Shown: one piece after another, positions 8,789 through 16,823 of the stretch | How the letters are laid out: every line of letters starts with the position of its first letter | Position numbering within the stretch: the stretch's first letter is position 1 | Assembly: GCA_017651065.1 (NCBI GenBank) | Contig: JAGCDP010000016.1 | Location: 1 to 64,000 of the forward strand | DNA: 64,000 bases | Origin: Treponema sp. | GTDB lineage: Bacteria > Spirochaetota > Spirochaetia > Treponematales > Treponemataceae | Direction: 5' to 3' | Translations under genes and position numbers: made by a program | Notes under the pieces: generated by a model | Told to the model about the DNA's origin: nothing | The model's database searches: none | Seen by the model: the letters and a program-made list of their open reading frames with translations, nothing else

Positions 8789-9322
8789 ATGAAAAAATTA
8801 TTTGTATGCGTATTTGTTGCTCTTACAGTTTTTACAGGAGTTTTTGCACAGGAAGCAGCAGATGAACAGCCGGCAGTACAGTCAGACCAGATTGTTATTA
8901 AATTCAATGTTCTTGATTCTACATGGTCTCCAAAGATTTATGTTTCTAAATATCCAAACTTCATGGGTAAACAGCTTATTGCAACAGGTTCGGGCGAAGT
9001 TACTTTAGAAAACCCTGCTCAGTTTGGTTATATAGGATTCAATAGATCTGCTTTACAGCCTTTGAAATATGACAGCGATTTTCTTGAATTTGATGTTGAA
9101 AAAGGAAATCCTGGCTTGTATAAGCTTGGTTTAACTGGAACAATTATTGGATGCATTGCCAGTGGTGTTGGACTTGGTATGTTAATGGTTGGTATGGAAG
9201 AAGGCGATAAGTCTACACTTGTTCCTTTTGGTACTCTTGCTGCAGGCGGTCTTGGAATTGCAATTGGTGGTTATGTTATTTCTAACAAAAACAAGCCAAG
9301 ATTGATTCTAATTACCAATTAA
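8789..9322 (+). CDS. exported protein of unknown function with C-terminal hydrophobic segments
   Basis: 177 residues with a typical cleavable signal peptide (basic N-terminus, hydrophobic core, VFA-QE cleavage near residue 20). The mature N-terminal half is a small beta-rich domain, probably starting at QIVIKFNVLDSTW, which resembles a PEGA-like surface domain only in general style. Residues 115-165 hold two Gly-rich hydrophobic segments (IIGCIASGVGLGMLM and LAAGGLGIAIGGYV) that could span a membrane. No catalytic motif was recognised. It has its own promoter and ribosome site. It sits directly beside the suf scar, facing away from the SUF genes, and is probably a passenger gene brought in by the rearrangement. 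Confidence 0.75.
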   Translation: MKKLFVCVFVALTVFTGVFAQEAADEQPAVQSDQIVIKFNVLDSTWSPKIYVSKYPNFMGKQLIATGSGEVTLENPAQFGYIGFNRSALQPLKYDSDFLEFDVEKGNPGLYKLGLTGTIIGCIASGVGLGMLMVGMEEGDKSTLVPFGTLAAGGLGIAIGGYVISNKNKPRLILITN

Positions 9323-9342
9323 TAAAAATCAGAATGGAGGGG

Positions 9343-9543
9343 TTACATTGACCCCTTCATTTCAACAGCATATTCAAGCGGAAGCTCCTTGCTTACAGGA
9401 TTAGCAAATCCGCTTACATTCCGGCACCTCTATTTCTTTTTCGCCATTCTCAGCAAGAGCAAAATCATAGTTTACAGAATCTTTATTTATTTTGAGCCAA
9501 GTCCAGGTAAGATATGGAATTGGGTTTACATCAAGCTTTCCTA
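9343..9543 (-). pseudogene. scar joining a sufD N-terminus to a sufB C-terminus
   Basis: Two gene fragments on the minus strand. Bases 9543-9419 encode a diverged sufD start (DVNPIPYLTWTWLKINKD, then SVNYDFALAENG), clearly related to residues 6-45 of the intact SufD but not identical. Bases 9418-9343 encode the last residues of SufB (VSGFANPVSKELPLEYAVEM, then KGSM and a TAA stop) and are almost identical to the intact sufB tail at 12606-12709, apart from a 24-nt in-frame deletion. The two parts are in different frames, so no fusion protein can be made. The scar shows that a second sufB/sufD pair once existed here and was lost. It shares its flank with the 8789 gene (20 nt between their stops). 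Confidence 0.85.
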
Positions 9544-9729
9544 TCACAAGTAAATATAATGATTTTATTGAAAATTTTCAATAAAAGGGAAGAGTATTAT
9601 TATTTTGTTGCATATTATTATTTAAAAAGTCCACGCTCATACAAGACTTTTTTCTCCATTTTTGTTATAATTTAACGATTTTAATAATTCTTTTTTCAAC
9701 TATGTGTCGAAAATCAAAAGGAGTTTATC
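9544..9729 (+). promoter_or_regulatory. AT-rich leader region upstream of the 9730 lipoprotein gene
   Basis: No gene. It holds a perfect -10 box TATAAT at 9666-9671 with no convincing -35, and an AAAGGAG ribosome site about 7 nt before the ATG at 9730. The expected mRNA leader is about 50 nt. Confidence 0.4.
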
Positions 9730-12573
9730 ATGACCAGCAAGGCCAAAGTTAAAAAAACAAATCTTTTTTCTAGCTTTTCAAGAATAGGGGTGGGGTATTT
9801 ATGTATAGTATTTACTCTATCAATTCTATCCCTCTCTCTTACATCCTGTAAAGACTTTTTAAACAGTGCCGAAACTGTAAAACAAATTGAAGACGCAGTC
9901 GCTTACGCAAATGCACCGTCTTATACAATTAGCATTGATTATCCTTCTGGAAAAGGAGTTATAAGATCTCCGGCAGGCGGAGAAGTTCAGAAAAAGTGCA
10001 CAGATAAATTTACATTACATTTTGACCCGAGTACAGATTGTGAATTTGCAGGTTGGACGATTTTAGATTCTGTTTCTGGCAAAGAGTTTAAAAACGGCGA
10101 ATATCTTACACTGGATTCTACCAATGAAGCAGAAACAACCTGTACATTTACCAAAGAACCGCCTGCTTCTGTAAAACTTACGTTAAAAGTTACGGTCGCC
10201 CCTCGTGCACAGGTCATTTCGTGGTCGCCTATGACTTCGAATGTCTTAAAAGATTCTTCCATACAAGTGGTCTTTGATTACGACATGGACGAAAACTCAA
10301 TTTACTACATTGACAAAGCGCTTGAAAAGCTTACTCTCGAAGTTGGAGAAAAAAATCTTTTGTATTCAAAGATTAATAAAGGGAAAGTCTACGGATATAT
10401 AAAAGATGGTAAAACTTTTTTTAAAAACATTTCTTTTGAAAATAATGAATCCCATGAAAATATAACAGATTATTTTGATGAGCCTTTTTTTTCATCTCCA
10501 AGAGTTGTTAATGTAAACACAAGCAAAACTAACAAGCTTGAAGATTTTACAGAGGTTCTGGTATCCTTTGAAAAAGATTTTTTCTACAAGGTAGATAAGT
10601 CAAATCCTAAGTCTAAAGAAATAACCATGACTCAAAGCAAGAGATGGACTTATCAGGTAAACGACGAGGTAGACAAGGAGCCCCCGCGAGTAATAAAAGA
10701 TGAAGATGTTGAGGTCTGTATAAACTCAGGCGCAAATCTTACACAGCCTACAAAAATTTCTTCTTCAAGTTCTGTACCAGCTATTTCTAAAAACACTCTC
10801 TTTAACAGGGACAAAAAAATCGGTCTTAAAGTAAAGATTACAGACACAGGAAGTGGTCCTGCTTCAAACTTTGCACTAGTCCTGACAAAGATTAGGGATA
10901 ATAAGTACGCTGACATTTCAGAACCTGCCGTACAGAGATATTATGTGAACTATCAGAAGGTAACCAGCCAGAATGGAATTTTGAACAAGGAAATTGACCT
11001 TGCTTCATTAATTAAGGATGGACTGAGCGATGGCGTTTATAAAATGTACTTTGAGTTCACTGACCGCTGCAATAAGACTCTCACTTATCCACAAAATGCA
11101 GCTTACTATTTTACGGTGGATAATACTGCTCCTGAAGGCAAAGAGGAAAAAATAAGTGCTGGTGCAAACGATATTGCTACATCTTTTAAGCTTTCCTGGA
11201 CTCCTGTTAGTGCAGATTTTGCAGAAGCAATAGTTTCTTATAAAACAAATGGTAATTTTACAAAGAGCTATACCATTACTAAAGGAACGAATGGCAACAG
11301 TCAGGCTTTAACACTTTCGTCAATATCGAATAAATATGAAGTAAGCATTGTCTACAAAGATTTTGCAGGAAACGAAAGTAAGCCTTATGTAATTCCAAAA
11401 TTTATGACCGGCTTCAGTGTAACTGGAACGGCAGTAAATAAAATCGAAGTTAGTAACGGGATCTCTCTTCTTTTTGATGAGGATAAGATTTCTGATTATG
11501 GGTTTAAGGCAACAGCATATTTTAGTGATTTAAGTACAAGCGATGTGAGTTCAAGTGTAAAAATATCTTCAAGTCCAACATACACAGCAAAAACAATTGA
11601 TGTGACTTTTACTTCCGGTTATATAACAAGAAAAAGTACTCTTTCCGGAACGTATCTTGTAGCAGCAAGCGGAGCAAAACCTACAGAACGTCCTGTAAGA
11701 CTTACCGATTATCAGGGGGGAAGACAGGGGGAAATATACTACAAGTTCGGAGATTTTCCACAGACAATTGCGGCAGATGGAATATCATTTAGTAATAATA
11801 CTGTTTACAAGAGTTGGTATCTTGGAAGCGACGGCTATTTTTATGCAAAATGTAAGGAACTTGGGTATAACTATGGCACTTTGCATTATAGTGATGGTAG
11901 CTTAGTTACAAAGTATTCTCCTGATAATCCTGAAAAATACTTATACTTTAGGGTAGAACCTATTGTGTGGTGGAAAAAAACTTCTAGTAATGGTGAAGCT
12001 CAACTTTTGTCAGAAAAAATCTTGACGGCAAATTTCAGTTTTTATGGAGCTTTGACGGAAAGGAAGGTTAAAGGGAAAACTATTTATCCTAACGATTATA
12101 AATATTCGAATATACGGGCTTATCTTAACGGAATAAAAAATCAGTTTATTACAGATGGAGGATCACCAATAACAGATTCCGATAAAGACTGGACTGAGAA
12201 CGGATTTTTACCAACGGCATTTACCTCAAGTGCACAAAATTTGATTTTAGTAACACAAGTAGACTACAAGGTTGGATACGATAAAAAAACTATCTCCGAT
12301 AAAATTTTTATATTAGAGTCATCCGACAACAATAAATTGAGTAAGCCTGGAACGGATTTTGCAATTGCAAATTATTTAAAATTATCAAATAATTATGGTG
12401 GTTGGATAACTCGTTCTCAGTATTTACCAACAGATACTCAGCAAGTAGTGTATATTAGGATTGATAGCGCAGGAAAGCCGGATGAATCCAGCTGCTATGC
12501 TAATAAATTAACAAGTAATGGTGCAGGAATACTTCCCGCTTTGTGCGTTAATGAAAGTGATTTAAAACAATAG
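9730..12573 (+). CDS. large lipoprotein with InlB-like N-terminal and DUF6273-like C-terminal domain
   Basis: 947 residues. Signal peptide with lipobox LTSC (Cys40), so lipid-anchored and probably surface or periplasmic. Residues 62-140 read like a bacterial beta-grasp/InlB B-type repeat (GKGVIRSPAGG, FAGWTI, TCTF). The middle has several Ig/FN3-like segments (YYFTVDNTAPEG, YEVSIVYKDFAGNESKPY). Residues from about 660 to the end show the pattern of DUF6273-type domains: YYKFGDFPQT, DGYFYAKCKE, RVEPIVWW, IRAYLNG, DKIFILES, GILPALCV. In such domains a final R-x-ALWI-like motif is common; here it is LPALCV. The function is unknown, perhaps glycan or surface binding. Strong ribosome site. It separates sufB from the sufD/sufB scar. 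Confidence 0.75.
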   Translation: MTSKAKVKKTNLFSSFSRIGVGYLCIVFTLSILSLSLTSCKDFLNSAETVKQIEDAVAYANAPSYTISIDYPSGKGVIRSPAGGEVQKKCTDKFTLHFDPSTDCEFAGWTILDSVSGKEFKNGEYLTLDSTNEAETTCTFTKEPPASVKLTLKVTVAPRAQVISWSPMTSNVLKDSSIQVVFDYDMDENSIYYIDKALEKLTLEVGEKNLLYSKINKGKVYGYIKDGKTFFKNISFENNESHENITDYFDEPFFSSPRVVNVNTSKTNKLEDFTEVLVSFEKDFFYKVDKSNPKSKEITMTQSKRWTYQVNDEVDKEPPRVIKDEDVEVCINSGANLTQPTKISSSSSVPAISKNTLFNRDKKIGLKVKITDTGSGPASNFALVLTKIRDNKYADISEPAVQRYYVNYQKVTSQNGILNKEIDLASLIKDGLSDGVYKMYFEFTDRCNKTLTYPQNAAYYFTVDNTAPEGKEEKISAGANDIATSFKLSWTPVSADFAEAIVSYKTNGNFTKSYTITKGTNGNSQALTLSSISNKYEVSIVYKDFAGNESKPYVIPKFMTGFSVTGTAVNKIEVSNGISLLFDEDKISDYGFKATAYFSDLSTSDVSSSVKISSSPTYTAKTIDVTFTSGYITRKSTLSGTYLVAASGAKPTERPVRLTDYQGGRQGEIYYKFGDFPQTIAADGISFSNNTVYKSWYLGSDGYFYAKCKELGYNYGTLHYSDGSLVTKYSPDNPEKYLYFRVEPIVWWKKTSSNGEAQLLSEKILTANFSFYGALTERKVKGKTIYPNDYKYSNIRAYLNGIKNQFITDGGSPITDSDKDWTENGFLPTAFTSSAQNLILVTQVDYKVGYDKKTISDKIFILESSDNNKLSKPGTDFAIANYLKLSNNYGGWITRSQYLPTDTQQVVYIRIDSAGKPDESSCYANKLTSNGAGILPALCVNESDLKQ

Positions 12574-12603
12574 AGTTTTATTTTGAGATACAGCAGTGAA
12601 ATG

Positions 12604-14016
12604 CTACATCGACCCCTTCATTTCCAGTCTGATTAAATTATTCATTTCAACAGCATATTCAAGCGGAAGCTCCTTGCTTACAGGATTAGCAAATCCGCTT
12701 ACAATCATACTGCGGGCGTCGTCTTCGCTGATGCCACGGGACATGAGATAAAAAATTGCATCGTTTGAAATGCGGCCGATTTTTGCTTCATGTCCTACAT
12801 CGCATTCGTCGGTTTTTATTACCATGGCAGGAATTGTGTCGGAACGGCTTTCTGAGTCCAGCATAAGGCTTTCGCAGCTTACACTTGTTTTAGAGCCCCT
12901 GGCGTTTTTGTCTATATAAACTGCAGAACGGTAGATGCTTACGCCGCCGCCCTTGGAAATTGACTTGGTAGAAATAAGGCTTGTTGTTTCCGGAGCCAGG
13001 TGAACCATTTTGGCACCTGTGTCCAGACTCTGACCGGCTCCTGCAAAGGTAATTCCTGTAAACTCTGATTTGGCACCGCGGCCTACAAGGTCACTTTCGG
13101 GGTACAAATAAGAAATATGAGAACCAAAAGAACCGCTTACCCATTCAATGGAAGCGCCTTCTTCAACGCGGGCACGTTTGGTGTTAAGGTTGTACATATT
13201 CTTAGACCAGTTTTCTATAGTAGAGTAGCGGAGGTGGGCGCCTTTTTTTACAAAAAGCTCTACGGCTCCGGCGTGCAGATTTGCTTCGTTATATTTTGGT
13301 GCAGAACAGCCTTCAATAAAGTGCAGGTCTGCGCCTTCGTCTACAATAATCAGTGTATGTTCAAACTGTCCGGCACCTCTTGCATTCAAACGGAAATATG
13401 ACTGCAGCGGAAAGCTCAAATGAACTCCCTTTGGAACATAAACAAAGGAACCTCCGGACCATACAGCACCATGAAGTGCCGCAAACTTGTGGTCGCGTGG
13501 GGTAATGAGGGTCATAAAATATTCCTGAACCATTGGCCCCCATTCAGGCGACTTTAAGGCTTCTTCAAAACCAAGGTAAACAACTCCCTGCTTGGCAACT
13601 TCTTCCTGAACATTGTGGTAAACAAGTTCTGAATCGTACTGAGCACCAACGCCTGCAAGACTTTTTCGCTCTGCTTCGGGGATTCCTAATTTTTCGAAGG
13701 TTTCTTTAATGTCATCAGGTACATCTTCCCATTTGCCGCTCATCTGGGTTTTTGGGCGGACATAGGTTGCAATGTTTTCTACATGCAGGTCGTCAATAGA
13801 AGGTCCCCATTTTGGAACCCGCAGCTGGTTATAAGTTTCAAGCGATTTGAGTCGGAATTCCCTCATCCACTGGGGGTCGTCCTTTTCTTCGCTGATCTTT
13901 GCTACAATTTCCGGAGTGAGTCCGCTTTCGATACGGTAAAAATCTTTTTCGGATTCTTCGTAGCGAAAGTCGTAGAACTCGCGGTTTATATCTTGTATAT
14001 TTGTTTTTTCTTCCAT
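12604..14016 (-). CDS. sufB: FeS scaffold protein SufB
   Basis: 470 residues, full length for SufB. The core is highly conserved: LYHNVQEEVAKQGVVYLGFE, SGGSFVYVPKG, RLNARGAGQFEHTLIIVDEG, FIEGCSAP and the C-terminal block TDECDVGHEAKIG with YLMSRGI. SufB binds the nascent cluster in the SufBC2D complex, which receives sulfur from SufS/SufU. It starts 3 nt after sufC and is clearly co-transcribed with it. The 3' end carries the two TCATTTC direct repeats (plus-strand reading) between which the scar copy at 9343 lost 24 nt. Confidence 0.96.
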   Translation of the reverse strand: MEEKTNIQDINREFYDFRYEESEKDFYRIESGLTPEIVAKISEEKDDPQWMREFRLKSLETYNQLRVPKWGPSIDDLHVENIATYVRPKTQMSGKWEDVPDDIKETFEKLGIPEAERKSLAGVGAQYDSELVYHNVQEEVAKQGVVYLGFEEALKSPEWGPMVQEYFMTLITPRDHKFAALHGAVWSGGSFVYVPKGVHLSFPLQSYFRLNARGAGQFEHTLIIVDEGADLHFIEGCSAPKYNEANLHAGAVELFVKKGAHLRYSTIENWSKNMYNLNTKRARVEEGASIEWVSGSFGSHISYLYPESDLVGRGAKSEFTGITFAGAGQSLDTGAKMVHLAPETTSLISTKSISKGGGVSIYRSAVYIDKNARGSKTSVSCESLMLDSESRSDTIPAMVIKTDECDVGHEAKIGRISNDAIFYLMSRGISEDDARSMIVSGFANPVSKELPLEYAVEMNNLIRLEMKGSM

Positions 14017-14019
14017 AAT

Positions 14020-14757
14020 TTATTGAATATAGTCTTCAAATCCTTTCTTATTAATCTCTTTGAACAGATCGCCGTCTCCAGTCTTTACAATGTGGCCTTT
14101 AACAATTACATGAGTTTTATCTACTTTAAGGCCTTCCAGAAGTTTGGTGGTGTGGGTGATTATCAAAAGAGAACCGTTTGTAAGTTTGCGGTATTCGGCA
14201 ATTCCTTTGGCTACTACGCGGATGGCATCTACGTCAAGACCCGAGTCTGTTTCGTCAAGAATTGCAAAGGCCGGCTTGAGCATAAGAAGCTGTAAGATTT
14301 CTGCCTTTTTGCGCTCTCCACCTGAAAAACCTACGTTTAAGTCTCGTCTGGCATACTCAGGTTTCATATCCAGAAGCTCCATGCAGCGCTGCAACTCCTT
14401 CTGAAACTGAAAAAGTTTTACATGCTCGCCTGTAATCTGCTGAAGGGCAGAACGGATAAAGGCTTCGAGGCTGATTCCCGGAACTTCCAGAGGGCTTTGG
14501 AAAGACATAAACATTCCAAGGCGGGCACGTTTGTCTGCAGATTCCTCTGTGATATCGGTGTCTTTGAAAATAATTTTTCCACCGGTAATTTTATATACAG
14601 GGTTACCCATGAGGGTGTTTCCAAGCGAAGATTTTCCGGCTCCGTTTGGTCCCATAAGGGCATGAATTTCTCCCTGTCCAATCTGTATATTAAGGTCATT
14701 GAGAATCTGTTTTCCGTCCTCAAGACCTGCATTTAAATTTTTAACGTCTAATAACAT
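14020..14757 (-). CDS. sufC: SufC ATPase of the SufBCD complex
   Basis: 245 residues from the ATG at 14757 (MLLDVKNLNAGLEDGK). A longer frame reaching 14877 is rejected because it adds 40 residues not typical of SufC and overlaps the divergent exonuclease gene and both promoters. Walker A GPNGAGKSS (36-44), signature FSGGERKKAE (from 144) and Walker B FAILDETDSGLD (Asp168, Glu169) have the exact SufC form. It drives conformational change in SufB/SufD during cluster assembly. First gene of the remaining SUF operon. No Shine-Dalgarno site, because the -10 box ends 6 nt before the start. Confidence 0.95.
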   Translation of the reverse strand: MLLDVKNLNAGLEDGKQILNDLNIQIGQGEIHALMGPNGAGKSSLGNTLMGNPVYKITGGKIIFKDTDITEESADKRARLGMFMSFQSPLEVPGISLEAFIRSALQQITGEHVKLFQFQKELQRCMELLDMKPEYARRDLNVGFSGGERKKAEILQLLMLKPAFAILDETDSGLDVDAIRVVAKGIAEYRKLTNGSLLIITHTTKLLEGLKVDKTHVIVKGHIVKTGDGDLFKEINKKGFEDYIQ

Positions 14758-14763
14758 AACTAT

Positions 14764-14812
14764 AATATAATGAAAAAAAGGGGTGTTTACAACCAGTATT
14801 TCGTAGTATAAT
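14764..14812. promoter_or_regulatory. divergent overlapping promoters for sufC (-) and the exonuclease (+), both leaderless
   Basis: Minus strand: -35 TTGTAA (14792-14787), 17-nt spacer, -10 TATATT (14769-14764), then 6 nt to the sufC ATG at 14757. Plus strand: -35-like TTTACA (14786-14791), 15-nt spacer, perfect -10 TATAAT (14807-14812), then 6 nt to the ATG at 14819. The two -35 boxes overlap, so one polymerase should exclude the other. Neither mRNA would have room for a ribosome binding site. Confidence 0.6.
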
Positions 14813-14818
14813 GATATT

Positions 14819-15736
14819 ATGAACCACAAAAGCTTTGTTTTTTTTGACTGCGAATGTGCCAATACTTTTGACGGCATTGGAAAAATCTGTTCTCTTGGTT
14901 ATGTAATTTGCGATGATGATTTGAATGTGCTTGAAGCGGAAGATGTTGTGATGAATCCGGAATGCGATTTTGACTGGTATCTTTTTAGCGGGAAGGGTGG
15001 GGTAAAGCTTACCTATTCAAAAGATTATTTCAGGTCTAAGCCTAATTTTGCGGCGTATTTTAAAGATATAAAAAAGCTTTTTACAACCGGGAATCGTTAT
15101 ATTGCGGGATTTGCTGTTAGCAACGATGTTGGATTTGTGAACAATGCCTGTGAACGCTATGAGCAGAATTATATTACTTTCCGTGCTTTTGATCTTGAGC
15201 GGTATCTTGAACGTAAATACGAAAAAAAGCAGAAGCTGAGTGACTGGGCTGCAGAGTTTGGTGTTGATGTTGAAAAATATGAAACTCATAAATCTGTTGA
15301 CGATGCTATGATGACTATGCTTTGTCTTAAGGCTGAATGTGAACGTACCGGCAAAAATGTTGAAGAGCTTTTGACTGGTGCGAAAGATTGTTTTGTTTCG
15401 AACGAGCAGATTCTTGAACAGGCAGCAGAACGCGCTTACCGTAAAGAAGTTAAAGAAAAAATTGCACGTTTATATGGCAAACAGTCGCCGCTTCCGCATC
15501 ATAAAACTGTTCTGGGTGAACGCTTTGAACTTGATCGACGGATTATGCATGATGTTGATTATGCTTTTGAGCTTGTTAAACAGATTTACGATAATGGCGG
15601 GGCTACGGTGGAGCATCTTACAGGCAAGGGTACTACTGTTTTTGAACGCATGCCGAATGCTGAACATGTGAAAAAGCTTGCTGGGCGCGGTATTAAGGTT
15701 ATGACTCTGGAAGAGTTAGAGGAAATTCTTAAGTAG
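14819..15736 (+). CDS. DEDDh (DnaQ-like) 3'-5' exonuclease with a possible C-terminal BRCT-like domain
   Basis: 305 residues. Exonuclease motif I is FFDCECAN (Asp10, Glu12), motif II AGFAVSNDVGF (Asp near 102), and motif III HKSVDDAMM (His157, Asp161), which is the DEDDh pattern of DnaQ/epsilon-type proofreading or RNase T-like enzymes using two metal ions. After a linker, residues about 230-305 (AFELVKQIYDNGGATVEHLT...HVKKLAGRGIKVMTLEELEEIL) follow the BRCT pattern, with the GG turn and the closing gIkVmtleEL helix; this assignment is tentative. Several bacterial exonucleases of this type carry a BRCT tail. The substrate is unknown. Likely translated from a leaderless mRNA. Confidence 0.8.
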   Translation: MNHKSFVFFDCECANTFDGIGKICSLGYVICDDDLNVLEAEDVVMNPECDFDWYLFSGKGGVKLTYSKDYFRSKPNFAAYFKDIKKLFTTGNRYIAGFAVSNDVGFVNNACERYEQNYITFRAFDLERYLERKYEKKQKLSDWAAEFGVDVEKYETHKSVDDAMMTMLCLKAECERTGKNVEELLTGAKDCFVSNEQILEQAAERAYRKEVKEKIARLYGKQSPLPHHKTVLGERFELDRRIMHDVDYAFELVKQIYDNGGATVEHLTGKGTTVFERMPNAEHVKKLAGRGIKVMTLEELEEILK

Positions 15737-15773
15737 ATTGCCGCGTCGCTTCGCAAACTCGCGCAATGACGAG
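15735..15773. repeat. dispersed palindromic repeat, family A
   Basis: AGATTGCCGCGTCGCTTCGC ... GCGCAATGACGAG, lying 1-2 nt after the exonuclease stop codon. The same ends are found in the other family A copies of this window. It forms an imperfect hairpin and may serve as the 3' end of the exonuclease mRNA. Confidence 0.75.
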
Positions 15774-15779
15774 GTGTTA

Positions 15780-15808
15780 TTGACTAAATTTCTAAAAAAA
15801 CATATTAT
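15780..15808 (+). promoter_or_regulatory. strong sigma70-type promoter for rplM-rpsI
   Basis: -35 TTGACT (15780-15785), 17-nt spacer, -10 TATTAT (15803-15808). It lies directly behind the family A repeat and gives a leader of about 100 nt before rplM. Confidence 0.75.
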
Positions 15809-15826
15809 ATTATACCCGTTAAATAT

Positions 15827-15851
15827 AGTTTTGGACTGCTCATCTAAAACT
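15827..15851 (+). promoter_or_regulatory. hairpin in the rplM mRNA leader
   Basis: AGTTTT (15827-15832) pairs with AAAACT (15846-15851) around a 13-nt loop near the 5' end of the leader. Leaders of ribosomal protein operons often bind their own product; whether this one does is an inference. Confidence 0.35.
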
Positions 15852-15918
15852 GTATGCGATGACGAACACGATGCAAAAGTTTGGAGTCGCAAGAAAATTT
15901 TTAATTCAAGGGATTATC

Positions 15919-16347
15919 ATGAAAACTATTTTCGTTAATGAAAATGATCAGGTTCGCAAATGGTATATTATTGATGCGGCCGGAAAACCAATGGGACGTG
16001 TTGCTGCTAAGGCTGCTGCAATTGCTCGTGGAAAGAACAAAGCTACTTATACAAAGAATCAGCTTATGGGCGATTTTGTTGTAATCATCAATGCAGAAAA
16101 AGCTGCTTTGACTGGTGGTAAAGAACAGAAGAAGATTTACTATCATCACACTGGTTTTGTAGGCGGTTTGCGCGCTCACACTTATGAAAAATTGGCAGAA
16201 AAGCACCCGACAGATCCAATGAAATTTGCTGTTGAAGGAATGCTTCCTGGTGGACGTCTTGGTCGCAAGATGATGGATTGTGTTAAGATTTATGCAGGGG
16301 CTGAACACCCACATGCTGCACAGAATCCGCAGCCGATTGAACTTTAA
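15919..16347 (+). CDS. rplM: 50S ribosomal protein L13
   Basis: 142 residues, the normal bacterial length. The start at 15919 (MKTIFVNEND) is chosen over an in-frame ATG at 15859 because it has an AAGGG site 7 nt upstream and matches the family N-terminus. Characteristic L13 segments are WYIIDAAGKPMGRVA, GDFVVIINAEKAALTG, KIYYHHTG and GMLPGGRLGRKM. It binds 23S rRNA early in large subunit assembly. The rplM-rpsI pair is the standard bacterial operon. Confidence 0.97.
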   Translation: MKTIFVNENDQVRKWYIIDAAGKPMGRVAAKAAAIARGKNKATYTKNQLMGDFVVIINAEKAALTGGKEQKKIYYHHTGFVGGLRAHTYEKLAEKHPTDPMKFAVEGMLPGGRLGRKMMDCVKIYAGAEHPHAAQNPQPIEL

Positions 16348-16363
16348 TTACGGGAGTTAGACG

Positions 16364-16756
16364 ATGGTAAAAAATATTGCTATTGGTACAGGTAGAAGAA
16401 AGACAGCTGTAGCTCGTGTATTCGTTCGCGACGGCTCAGGAAAAATTGTAGTAAATGGAAAAGATGCAAAGGATTATTTTGATTCTGCAGAACAGCTCCA
16501 GCTTGTAAACCAGCCGCTTTTGGTTACATCAATGGGAAACAAATATGACATTCTCATCAATGTATGCGGTGGTGGTATGAATGGTCAGGCTGCTGCTTGT
16601 TTGCACGGAATCTCTCGTGCATTGGTTCAGATTGATCCAGATGCTCGTACAGCTCTTAAAGCTAACGGATACCTTACACGCGACTCTCGTATGGTTGAAC
16701 GTAAGAAGTACGGACAGAAGGGTGCTCGTCGCCGCTTCCAGTTCTCAAAGCGTTAG
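16364..16756 (+). CDS. rpsI: 30S ribosomal protein S9
   Basis: 130 residues ending in the invariant C-terminal tail QKGARRRFQFSKR, which reaches into the ribosomal P site. The N-terminal GTGRRKTAVARV and the middle SRALVQIDPDARTALKANGYLTRD are typical of S9. It starts 17 nt after rplM with a GGGAG site and is followed by a rho-independent terminator. Confidence 0.97.
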   Translation: MVKNIAIGTGRRKTAVARVFVRDGSGKIVVNGKDAKDYFDSAEQLQLVNQPLLVTSMGNKYDILINVCGGGMNGQAAACLHGISRALVQIDPDARTALKANGYLTRDSRMVERKKYGQKGARRRFQFSKR

Positions 16757-16779
16757 TCTACAGTTCATGCTGTGTGCAA

Positions 16780-16808
16780 AGCTCGGTCTTGTGGCCGGGC
16801 TTTTTTTT
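16780..16808 (+). terminator. rho-independent terminator of rplM-rpsI
   Basis: Nine-pair stem AGCTCGGTC / GGCCGGGCT (two G-U pairs and a four-base TTGT loop at 16789-16792), followed by eight T. The loop and 3' arm also carry the predicted -35 of recX. Confidence 0.85.
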
Positions 16809-16817
16809 ATGTATCAT
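16789..16817 (+). promoter_or_regulatory. predicted leaderless promoter of recX, nested in the rpsI terminator
   Basis: -35 TTGTGG (16789-16794) starts in the terminator loop. After a 17-nt spacer the -10 TATCAT (16812-16817) ends 6 nt before the ATG at 16824. No ribosome binding site lies between. Confidence 0.5.
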
Positions 16818-16823
16818 ATTCTT

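Noticed and set aside
9343-9543. A translated SufD-SufB fusion
   Set aside because: The two parts are in different frames and the sufD frame meets a stop shortly after the junction.
14758-14877. N-terminal extension of sufC to 14877
   Set aside because: It would overlap the divergent exonuclease start and both promoters and adds residues foreign to SufC; the family start is at 14757.
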